Shown: piece by piece, positions 43,216-53,458 of the stretch
Layout of the letters: each line of letters opens with the position of its first letter
How positions within the stretch are numbered: position 1 is the first letter of the stretch
DNA from: Volvox africanus
Taxonomy: Eukaryota > Chlorophyta > Chlorophyceae > Chlamydomonadales > Volvocaceae
Direction: 5' to 3'
DNA length: 64,000 bases
Assembly (NCBI GenBank): GCA_030268105.1
Contig: BSDZ01000005.1
Span: 868,001 to 932,000 of the forward strand
The notes under the pieces: generated by a model
Database searches by the model: none
Told to the model about the DNA's origin: nothing
Seen by the model: only the letters and a program-made list of their open reading frames with translations
Translations under genes and position numbers: made by a program

Positions 43216-44155
43216 CACTGAAATGTTCCCTAATGTGGAGTTATGAACTATGTACTGGCTCGGAATAATTTTGATTATATCTCGCGATGTTCATATGAGA
43301 AGACCCTTCACTATCTTTGGCCAAATAATTCAATGATTAATGGTTGAGTGTCTCTAACGAATCCTTTACTTGTTGAGCATTGTGGGTCGCAGGAATGATG
43401 CGGAGGTAGTCCACGATTGCCTCCTTTTGATGGTAACGATGTCGATTTCATTGATCGAATCTTCGGGACACCTACACGCTACAGGTGTCATTGACGACCT
43501 TATCTCAATGGAGCGATAAGCATAACGGGGTTGACCCCATAGTCGTCTAATCCTTCAGGTTACCCTCGTTGATGAGGGTAAGCATCCCATCATGGGCAGA
43601 ATCACCCTTAGTCGACGGGAGACCCTCTGCGTGTTAGGGCCCAATGAGTGCAACAAGGTCTCTCGGAGACAGCACTACATGGACATTGGGTGCCGTGACG
43701 TAAGGACAGTACCGCGCGCGCATCAATATGGAATCCAGCACAATTGGCCATTGTGCAAAAGGGAACCTATCGCCTAAGGTACCTTGTCTGTCGTACTAAG
43801 ATGTCACACAATAGGAGGGCGGAACTGTGCAGAGCCTGCGGTTAATTTCGTTTAGCGGCGTTCGTCCGCCGAAATAAAGAACCCAAGCTTGAAGGGTGTA
43901 AGAGAAGCTTATCAAATGATAAGGGAAAACATCCATGAATTGCTTGTGAGGCCTTGGGTGCAATCGATTGCTACCACCGTGCAGTCTCTTGTGAAAGATT
44001 CTGAGGTCGCAGCCCCCCTATCGCCAAATTATACTGATGCATTTGTCATCCTGGGGCTCCCACCTATGTTACCTGCTGACCATATGATCCCTCTTGTGCT
44101 CGAGCACAACCCGTTTCACAACCTATGTACAAGTTAAGCTGCCAAAATTGAGCGG
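43216..44155 (+). pseudogene. Gypsy B protease region, decayed
   Basis: Resembles the A region (29709-30644) more than B'. No D-T-G remains. HPIMGRITLSRR near 43584 and a fragment of the PR-RT linker near 43919-44100 mark the order. Confidence 0.55.
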
Positions 44156-45262
44156 ATGAAGTGGCATGTGGGGGATCTGCTCGCAAAGGGTATGATTCGG
44201 CCCAGCACATCGCCATATTCTGCACCGATTTTGTTTGTCGGTAAGAAGGATGGGACGTTGCACATGTGCATTGATTATCGGGGCTTGAATGCGACCATGA
44301 TTAAAAATCGCTACCCTTTGCCGCGCGTCAATGATCTGCTCGATAAGCTGAAGGGATCAGCTTATTTTTCCTTGATTGACCTTCAACAAGGGTATAATCA
44401 GATACGTATTGCTGCTTCTGATATTCCGAAAACCGCTTTCCGGACCCCTTTTGGTCATTTCGAGTACACGGTTTTGTCATTTGGACTTACTTATGTGCCC
44501 GCCACATTTCAAGCAGTGATGGATCGCATGTTGAGACCGTATATCGACAGGTTCGTCGTTTGTTATTTGGATGATATTTTAATATATTCCAAGACACGCG
44601 AGGAGCACCTGAAGCATCTCGAGCTCGTGCTTGAGGTGATGAAGCGGGAGCAATTGTTTGCTAAACACGCCAAGTGTTTTTGGGTGCAGCCTCAAGTGGA
44701 GTATTTGGGCCACATCGTGTCGGCCACTGGAATAAGGATGGACCCACGGAAGGTAGCTGTGGTTCGTGAATGGCCCGCGCCTCAAAATCTCACAGAACTA
44801 CACCAGTTCTTAGGTTTGACCAACTACTTCCGTAAGTTTATTAGTAAATACTCCATTATTGCGGCCCCGCTTACAAATCTGACGAAGAAAGAAGGTTTCG
44901 CTTCTCTCGAGGCCTGGACACCCGTGTGTCAGTGGGCATTCGAAGAGCTCAAGCGAATCGTCGCCGACGACGTTACCCTCTCTTTCCCTGATTATTCGTT
45001 GCCGTTTCGTGTAGAAGTAATATCGGATGCTTCCCTGCATGGAAGCAGCGCTGTATTGTTGCAGGAAGGACGACCGATCGCCTTCACAAGTAAGAAATTC
45101 TCGGGTGCGGAGACCCATTACACGACTGGAGAGCAGGAGCTGTTGGCAGTTCTACATGCTTTAAAGGAGTGGCGTTGTTACCTCGAAGGCCGTCCTTTTA
45201 CACTGAAGACCGACCACAAACCGCTGACATTCTTACAGAGTGTCCCTACGCTCAATCAATGA
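44156..45262 (+). pseudogene. Gypsy B reverse transcriptase and RNase H
   Basis: The best preserved polymerase in the window: 368 uninterrupted codons covering all RT blocks ([46 protein letters not shown]), the connection, and RT_RNaseH (VISDASLHGSS, YTTGEQELLAVL, TDHKPLTFL). It ends with CAA TGA at 45257-45262, where B' has CGA CGA. Catalytic Asp pair present. It is listed as pseudogene because gag, protease and integrase of the same element are broken. Confidence 0.9.
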
Positions 45263-46486
45263 CAAGCCTGGTGGATGGAGTATCTATCTCGTTTCGACTG
45301 TAGATGGGAGTATATCGCCAGCAGAATTAATATTGCTGACGCCCTCAGTCGACACCCATCACTACATGCTGCGATTCTGGCAGCACCGGTTACTTGTTCG
45401 TGCAGTCAGGACGTTCTGATAGCAGCGGACTTTGCGCAGCGACTCAAGGTGGCGTATGAAGTGGATCCATGGTTTGCTTCGCCAAGTAATGTGGAACATT
45501 TGCACAAGCGCAACGATTTGTGGCTACGGAGGGATGGCTCGACCACACAAATCGTCGTGCTAAACAATGACGCTCTGCGCTACGATATTCTTGCTCGGTT
45601 CCACGAGGACCCGTTAGCAGGACACCCTGGAAGCACGCGGTTGGCAGAGCTAGTATGACGCTCGTTTTGGTGGCCGTGCGTGGTGAAGGATGCGGAAAAC
45701 TTCGTGCAAAGGTGCAGTTTATGTCAGCGCAACAAAGCACTATCCGGTAAGGGCCAGGGTTTATTACAACCTTTACCTATGCCAGATGCCCCTTGGGAGA
45801 GTGTTTCAATGGACTTCGTAGTCGTGCTGCCCAAAACTGAGGGGGAATACGACTCGGTGTTCGTTATGGTCGATCGTTTGACCAAGATGGTTCACTTAGG
45901 CCCCTGCACCTCGTCTTGCACCGCTGAGCGAACAACACGATTATTTTTTGATAATGTCGTCCGATTGCATGGTGTTCCTAAACATGTGATATCCGATCGC
46001 GGCAGTCAATTCACGTCTAAGTTTTGGGAAGTGCTATGTGAACTCGTCGGTATGCGCCTCCATTTGAGCACAGCATATCATCCACAATCCGATGGGCAAA
46101 CAGAACGCACAAATCGCACGTTGGGCAATATGTTACGAAATTTCGCGGGATGCACACCCTCTGTTTGGGATACATTTCTGACTTCGGCAGAATTTGCGCT
46201 TAACAACGCTGTTAATCGCTCAACAGGTCAAAGCCCTTTCTTTCTGAATTATGGGTTTCATCCTGCACTACCCGTGTGGCGAGAGTTGGAGGTAAATATC
46301 CCAGCGGCTAAAACCTTTGCCAAGTCGTTCCTATCCCGCATGACAGATGCGAGGGCATGTTTGGACGCGGCACAACAACGGACGACGGACTACTATAATA
46401 AATCCAAACGAGACGTAACATTTTCGGTGGGACAAATGGTATTATTGAGCACTAAGAACCTGCGTTTGCTCACCGACAGGTCCTGA
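45263..46486 (+). pseudogene. Gypsy B integrase
   Basis: Open from 45275 to a TGA at 45656 (a TGA for CGA change in LAELVRRSFWW), then from 45680 to 46486. The HHCC site, D in VSMDFVVVLPK, D in VISDRGSQFTSK and E in SDGQTERTNRTLG are present, followed by FALNNAVNRSTGQSPFFLNY. The TGA at 46484 lies where an Arg/Lys codon before KLLPHW is expected. Confidence 0.88.
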
Positions 46487-46961
46487 AAATTACTACCTCA
46501 CTGGATCGGTCCATATCCCGTTGTTAGCATGGTAGGGAAGGTAGCTGTGGAGCTATCCCTACCTGCCGACATGAATATTCACCCCACGTTTCATATTTCC
46601 CTCATTCGTCCTTATCGCAGCACAGAGCCCATTACAAACGACACCGATGCCCTGCAGTAACGGACCCCGGTCCCGAGACCTGGATCACAGGCAAGCAAAA
46701 GGTGTATGATGTGGAGCGGATACTGGATTATTGGATTCGTCGTATAGGTTGACAGCGACGAAAGCGGAAGGTGCACGAGTATCTGGTCAAGTGGACCGGC
46801 TATCCAAGCGAGCACAACTCTTGGGAACTGACGCGTAACTTCTCACCAGAAATGAAGCCCCTATTGGAGGAAGCTCGTCTACGTGCCACACAGACCCAAT
46901 GATCTCTGCAGTTGATGCTGTTCGATGCAGCGAGGATGCTGCATATGGGAGGGGGGATAGT
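46487..46961 (+). pseudogene. Gypsy B GPY/F module, chromodomain and polypurine tract
   Basis: KLLPHWIGPYPVV (from 46487) is a GPY/F motif. FHISLIRPYRS and the chromodomain (VYDVERILDYWIRRIG, TGA, KVHEYLVKWTGYPSEHNSWE) end at a TGA near 46903. The aromatic cage residues of a chromodomain (Y, W, and the later E/N-W) are visible. The purine tract GGGAGGGGGGATAGT (46947-46961) abuts the LTR. Confidence 0.8.
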
Positions 46962-47777
46962 TGTTGTACACCGGTTTGATCACCGTCCATACTGAAATAG
47001 ACCGCAATACATTCGAGCATTATGAAGCATGATATAATCATATTAGCATGATATATTCTAATATATCTAGCTAATCAGGCATGTCTCATTATCATCTACG
47101 ACATCGTGCTGTCGGTCAACATGTTTGACTCGAGGCTGATAATTAATGCGCGATCTATCTGTTGGCATAATATTCCACGTAGTAATACTTTAAATATTAT
47201 TACCTCATCCGTGTCATAAACCATACGCGTATGCAAGAACGCGACGATCATGATGGTTGGGTCGGCAACCGAATATCAATATTCGGACCTTCACATATTG
47301 CACGCGTTGCATCCATTAATTTCACGGATTACACAATATTTAGAATAGTGCTACGAAGGTACTCACACTTGAGATGGGAATCCAGTGAGACCTGTACTGC
47401 ACATCGGTATCGCGACGTGATAGGTGCGAGGACGGCCGCCTAGAGACCGAAGTCGGCTCGATGCTACTTTGGATTAAGTACCAGAGTACTTAACTCAATC
47501 TAATTCGTATACATACGTTTTATGCATTTATATTCGGCCTGAGCTATTCCAGCATAGCATCCCCAGCCATATGATGAACATTGCCTGCGGGGTCTGACGG
47601 CCGACTACCAATCTGTAAACGAAGACTATTGTAAGTTGGATCTTTCCTTTTATTGAGTCTTCCGCTGTCACGTTACTTGCATTGAATCGCCTTGCTGTTT
47701 GTAAGCTTGGTGTGCACTTAGCTAACAATCCAGACCTGCAGATTTCAGTGCATGATTGAAGAAGGAAGGATACAACA
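46962..47777 (+). repeat. Gypsy B 3' LTR
   Basis: TGTTGTACACCGG to GGATACAACA, 816 bases. It mirrors the B' LTR at 32769-33585 more closely than it matches its own 5' LTR (for example both share CCCATCTCAAGTGTGAG and its reverse), consistent with membership in the palindrome arms. Confidence 0.88.
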
Positions 47778-47860
47778 CGAATTACGCTGGCTGTTCACCA
47801 GGGCGGTCATTGTTGATCGCGGAGCCTTACATTTCATGCCCATTTCTAGTGTTGATCTTG
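47778..47860. other. Junction linker, inverted copy of 32691-32768
   Basis: Same bases in reverse as the left-arm linker, including the copia leader fragment. No other content. Confidence 0.65.
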
Positions 47861-48811
47861 ATGATTGTTAAGCGCAAATTCTGCCGAAGTCAGAAACGTA
47901 TCCCAAACAGAGGGTGTGCGTCCCACGAAATTTCGTAACATATCGCCCAACGTGTGATTTGTGCGCTCGGTTTGTCCATCGGATTGTGGATGATATGCTG
48001 TGCTCAAATGAATGCGCATACCGACGAGTTCACATAGCACTTCCCAAAACTTAGACGTGAATTGACCGCCGCGATCGGATATCACATTTTTAGGAACGCC
48101 ATGCAATCGGACCACATTATCGAAAAATAATCATGTTGTTCGGTCAGCGGTGCAAGACGAGGTGCAGGGGGCTAAATGAACCATCTTGGTCAAACGATCA
48201 ACCATTACGAACACCGAGTCGTATCCCCCCTCAGTTTTGGGCAGCGCGACTACGAAGTCCATAGAAGCACTTTCCCAAGGGACATCTGGCATAGGTAAAG
48301 GTTGTAACAAACCCTGGCCCTTACCGGATAGTGTTTTATTGCGCTGGCATAAACTGCACCTTTGCACGAAGTTTTCCGCATCCTTCACCACGCGCGGCCA
48401 CCAGAACGAGCGTCGTACCAGCTCTGCCAATCGCGTGCTTCCAGGATGTCCTGCCAAAGGGTCCTCGAGGAACCGCGCAAGAATATCGTAGCGCAAAGCG
48501 TCGTCGTTTGGCATGACGATTTGTGTGGTCGAGCCATCCTGCCGTATCCACAAATCGTTGCACTTGTGCAAATGTTCCACATTGTTGGGCGAAGCGAACC
48601 ATTGATCCACTTCATACGCCACCTTGAGTCGCTGTGCAAGGTCCGCTCCTATCAGCACCTCCTGACTGCACGAACGAGTAACCGGTGCTGCCAAAATTGC
48701 AGCATGTAATGATGGATGTCGACTGAGAGCGTCAGCAATATTAATCCTGCCGGCGATATACTCCCATGTACAGTCGAAACGAGACAGATACTCTATCCAC
48801 CGGGCTTGTCG
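47861..48811 (-). pseudogene. Gypsy A' integrase, truncated
   Basis: Minus-strand counterpart of 31738-32690. Open parts 48694-48131 and 48115-47846 contain the zinc site CSLCQRNK and the DDE motifs (ISDRGGQFTSKFWE, SDGQTERTNHTLG). The TGA between them is the one seen at 32413 on the left. Confidence 0.88.
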
Positions 48812-49905
48812 TCAGTTAAGCGTAGGGACACTCTGCAAGAATGTCAGCGGCTTATGATCGGACTTCAGTGTAAAAGGGCGGCCCTCGAGGTAACAACGCC
48901 ATTCCTTCAAAGCATGTAGAGCTGCCAACAGCTCCTGCTCTCCAGTTGTATATTGGGTCTCCGCACCCGAAAACTTCTTACTCGTGAAGGCGATCGGTCG
49001 TCCTTCCTGCATCAATACAGTGCCGCTTCCATGCAAGGAAGCATCCGATACAACTTCAACATGGAACGGCAACGAGTAATCAGGAAAAGAGAGGGTAACG
49101 TCCTCGGTGACGTTTCGCTTGAGCTCGAATGCCCGCTGACACGCGGATGTCCAGGCTTCGAGAGAAACGAAACCTCCTTTCTTCATCAAATTCGTAAGCG
49201 GGGCCGCAAGAATGGAGTAGTTTTGATAAACTTACGGAAGTAGTTAGTCAAACCCAAGAACTGGCGTAGTTCGGTGAGGTTCTGAGGCGCAGGCCATTTG
49301 TGAACCACAGCTACCTTCCGTGGGTCCATCCTGACCCCAGTGACCAACACGATGTGGCCCAAATACTCCACCTGAGGCTGCGCCCAAAAACACTTGGCGC
49401 ATTTAGCAAACAATGGCTCCCGCTTCATCACCTCAAGCACGAGCTCGAGATGCTTCAGGTGCTCCTCGCGCGCCTTGGAAAATATTAAAATATCATCCAA
49501 ATAACAAACAACGAACCTGTCGATATACGGTCTGAACATGCGATCCATCACTGCTTGAAATGTGGCGGGCGCATTAGTAAGTCCAAATGACAAGACCGTG
49601 TACTTGAAGTGACCAAAGGGAGTCCGGAAAGCGGTTTTCGGAATATCAGAGGCAGCACTGCGTATCTGATTATACCCTTGTTAAAGGTCAATCGAGGAAA
49701 AGTAAGCTGAACCTTTCAGCTTATCGATCAGGTCATCAACACGCGGCAAAGGGTAGCGATTTTTATTCATGGTCGCATTCAAGCCCCGATAATCAATGCA
49801 CATGCGCAGCGTCCCATCCTTCTTACCGACAAACAATATCGGAGCCGAATATGGCGACGTGCTGGGCCGAATCATACCCTTTGCGAGCAGATCCCTCATT
49901 CACCG
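48812..49905 (-). pseudogene. Gypsy A' reverse transcriptase and RNase H
   Basis: Open parts: 49899-49681 ([20 protein letters not shown] to FSSIDL), 49593-49186 (YLDDILIFSK) and 49189-48812 (RNase H). The 135-codon middle part translates identically to the left arm, including its out-of-frame tail after RKFI. The stop after FSSIDL is TAA for the CAA of the left arm. Confidence 0.88.
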
Positions 49906-50840
49906 TTTCATCCACTCAACTTTAGCGGACTTAGCCTGTACGTAGGTTGTGAAACGGAGTGCTCGGGCACAAGAGGGATCTTATAGTCAGCAGGGAACAT
50001 AGGTGGGAGCCCCAAGATGACAAATGCATCAGTATAATTTTGGCAATAGGGGGCTGCGACCTCAGAATCTTTCGCAAGAGACTGTGCGGTGGTAGCAATC
50101 GGTTGCACCCAAGGCCTCACAAGCAATTCATGGGTATTTTTCCTTATCATTGATAAGATTGCCTTACACCCCTCAAGCTTGGGTTCTTTATTTCGGCGAA
50201 CGGACGCCGCTTAACCAACATTAACCACAGGCTCCGCACAATTCCGCCCTCCTCTGGTGTGACATCTTGGTACGACAGACAAGGTACCTTAGGCGATAGG
50301 TTCCCTTTTGCACAATGGCCAATTGTGCTGGACTCCATATCGATGCGCGCGCGGTACTGTCGTTATGTCGCGGCACCCAATGTCCATGTAGTGCTGTCTC
50401 CGGGAGACCTTGTTGCACTCATTGGGCCCTAACACACAGAGGGTCCTTCGACGACTAAGGGTGATTCTGCCCACGATGGGATGCTTACCCTCATTAGCGA
50501 GGGTAACCTGAACACTCAGACGACTATGGGGCCAACCCCATAATGCTTATCGCTCTTCGTAATAGCAATAAGGTCGTCAGTGACACCTATAGCGCACGGG
50601 TGTCCGAAATTTCAAGGAACAAAATGACTTCATTGTCATTGGTAGAGTCAAACGTAGTGAACCTCCGCTACGCTCCTGCGACCCACGATGCTCCACAGGT
50701 ACGGATTCGTTAAGGACGCATATTTACCAGCCATCTGATCATCTAATCAACGGCAGTGGAGAGTCTTCTTCATGCCAGCATCACTGGGTACAATTAGGAG
50801 TAGTAGTGGTCAATACATAAGGCCTAACTCCTCGTCGGGT
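49906..50840 (-). pseudogene. Gypsy A' protease region, decayed
   Basis: Mirror of 29709-30644 with no surviving D-T-G box. HPIVGRITLSRRRTL is recognisable near 50450-50490. Confidence 0.55.
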
Positions 50841-52130
50841 ATCAGTCCCTTACTAATGCGACCTGGGTGACCCGACTACATCGACAGAAATCGTGCCCTG
50901 TGCTTCGTCCATCGGGTGTAGTTCCGCAGCTAACGGAGGTAGAAGTGGGCAGTTCCTTGTAAGATGGTTTGATGCGCACCGAAGACAAACTCCCAATTGT
51001 CGTCGCTGTGCGAACTCCGTCTGGGTGCATCCCCATTTAGCAAGCCATCAATTTTCTGTCCTCGACCGCTTCGATTCCAACGCAGCTCCACATGATGCGA
51101 CGGTATTCTGTGGCGCGTCTCTCCTCTTCCGTACACTCCGAGTTACTTGCGAATCTCGTGGACTTAATCCCCGGCTGCCAGAAACATGGACGCGACTGGT
51201 CGAAGGGGCGCCAGCCCGACACATAGGTGCAGGCGGTAGCGGGATGCCAGTAGTCTCAGGTGCTGGGTCAGTCTCATTGGAGGTATCTTGCGTCGTGTCC
51301 ACTGGTAATGGTGCTAAGGCTGTCGGGTGCTCTTGTCCCGTCCTGAGGCGAGCTTCGGAGTCGCGAACGATCTGAACCCATCGCGTATATGATCTTGTCC
51401 TTTCCAGCGCCAGATCCGTAATACTCACTCTGGCCAACTGGAGAGGGAGACCACGTTGGAACCAATAAATGTAGTCTCCTTCTGAAAAACCGATCATAGG
51501 TGCCGTCAGACCTTCAAACCGCAACCAGTAGTCCTCCACGGACTCGTCAGGTCGCATTCAGTAGGTGCCTGCATGTAGTTCTCGGTACATGGCAGCCACT
51601 TGTGATTGATTTCCGGGAGCGAATCGAGTAAGCAGCGCGTTAATTAGTTCTTCAAACGTAAAGTGCTCCTGTACAGTGGTCCAATGGTCATACCATTCCC
51701 TCACAATGCCGCTTAGTGTGGCCCCAATAAATAAACACTTCACCTCGTCGCGATCACCACCTTTTACCAACTTCAAATATCTTTTAGCATCGCGAACATA
51801 TGAGCGGGCAGCGCTTGTGACAGTCTTGGGTTCCGCGATGGGAGGAATATGAAATTGAGGTGTGGGGACAACGAAACCGGGGACCCCGCCTTCATCCATA
51901 AGTTGTTGCAGTGATACCATTGCCAGGTCCGGCTCCGTTTCGGGGGGCCCCGCGTGATCTGACGTCCCAGTGGGGCCCTGAATTGGATAAGGACCATTTG
52001 GCTGGGGAACATCGGGCTGGGGATTATGTAAATTATCAGTATTCAGTGGGATCTCTGGTCCTTCATTATGGGCTCCAACACTGGCCTGTTCACTCTCTCC
52101 CGTAGATGGGGAATATTGATTATGTGACAT
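50841..52130 (-). pseudogene. Gypsy A' gag
   Basis: ATG at 52130 (MSHNQYSPSTGE). The capsid core is open to about 51558, then a stop (TGA where the left arm has CGA in TYRMRS) splits it. The frame resumes 51557-51048, ends at the shared TGA, and the CX2CX3HX4C knuckle follows near 50950-50990. Confidence 0.85.
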
Positions 52131-52547
52131 GTATTCCAATTAAGACTTCACAAGGAAAATAGGTGGAGGTAAAACTGTACCTTAGGGATTTCCTCTCGTG
52201 TACCGTTCTCACCCGAGTAAAACTCCGACGTGGACGGTAATGTTACCCACCAGTATGTTGTCACCTTCAAATTGATATCTCTTCAGCAACTGATCCTGTC
52301 CGATACCCAACTCTATCGAGGAGGCGACTTCAAGTGTGATGGCAACAGAATTTCTTCTGCGGACTTAAGACCTTGCGGGTAACAAAAGTATGGTTGTTAT
52401 TTAACAGACCGATATTGTATCAGGAGTTCAGGTAGAGGATAGTACCGTATCAGCTTTCCGGTGAGGTTATCTCGTGATACTCTTCGCCGCCGCTCGCTCG
52501 TGCGAGAACCTACTCTTCGCTAGTGACGATGAGACAGCCGTGAGTCG

Positions 52548-53384
52548 AACCTGGTCTCGCTACCAAATTTGTTGTATCCTTCCTTCCTCAATCATGTATT
52601 AGCTCTGCACGTCTAGGTGTTAGCTGCGTGCGTACCAAGCTTACGAACAGCAAGGCAAGCCAATGCGAATAGCAGACAGCGGAAGACTCAATAGCAAGGA
52701 AAGATTCAACTTACAATGTTCTTCAGTTACAGAATTACAGTCTGCCGTCAGACCCCGTGGGCAATGTTCATCAGTCGGCTGCAGATGGAATGCTATAATA
52801 GCTCAGGCCGAATGTAAATGATTATATCATATGTATGCGTATCGAATAGAGTTAAGTACTCGAATACTTGGTCCAAAGTTAGCGTTGCACCGACTTCGGT
52901 CTCTAGGCGGCCGTCCTCGCACCTATCACGTCGCGATACCGATGTGCAGTACAGGTCTCACTGGATTACGATCTCAAGTGTGAGTACCTTGGTAAGACTG
53001 CTCTAAATATCGTGTCATTCGTGATATTATTGGATGCAACGCATGCAATATGCAAAGGTCCGAATATCGATATTCGGTTGCTGACCCAACCATCGCGATC
53101 GTCGCATTCTTGCATACGCGTATGGTTTATGACACAGGTGAGGTAATACTACTCAAAGTATTATTACGTGATATAATATGCCAATGGATAGATCGCGCAT
53201 TAATTATCAGCCTCGAGTCAAACATGTTGACCGACAGCGTGATGTCGTGAATGATGATGCGACATGCCTGATTAGCTAGATATACTCGAGTATATCATGC
53301 TAATATGATTGTATTATGCTTCATGATATCTGAATGCATTGCGGCCTTCATAAATGTAAACGGTGATTGAACCCGCGTACAACA
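52548..53384 (-). repeat. Gypsy A' 5' LTR and primer site
   Basis: LTR 52570-53384 (815 bases, minus strand), primer-site complement AACCTGGTCTCGCTACCA at 52548-52565. The central palindrome is TATACTCGAGTATA, as in the left arm. Confidence 0.88.
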
Positions 53385-53458
53385 TTATGAGCTTGATCGG
53401 TAATTTGACCGCCAATATGTTCTAATTAGCAAAACTGTTGGAATGTGAGCAACACTCA
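53385..53458. other. Short spacer with a 3' piece of the SINE-like unit
   Basis: Bases GTTGGAATGTGAGCAACACT near 53438-53457 are the reverse complement of 21771-21792 in the SINE-like unit. GTGTTG/CAACAC ends could form a small hairpin in that unit. Confidence 0.4.

Larger units (their letters stand above)
40596..47777 (+). mobile_element. Gypsy B: full-length chromovirus-type element
   Basis: Two LTRs (40596-41395, 46962-47777) enclose primer site, gag, eroded protease, RT-RNase H, integrase, chromodomain and polypurine tract in Ty3/gypsy order. Coding lesions include a 101-bp duplication in gag and several TGA codons. The two LTRs are visibly diverged from each other, and the outer flanks (GTTAC, CGAAT) show no target duplication, so the ends probably come from recombination. 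Confidence 0.9.
47861..53384 (-). mobile_element. Gypsy A' (right arm): inverted copy of gypsy A
   Basis: The minus strand repeats the left arm: LTR (53384-52570), primer site, gag, decayed protease, RT-RNase H and integrase ending at the same FALNN point. Shared lesions show common descent after inactivation. Differences also exist: RT here keeps the bases deleted near 30815 on the left, but has TAA for CAA near 49681. Confidence 0.9.
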
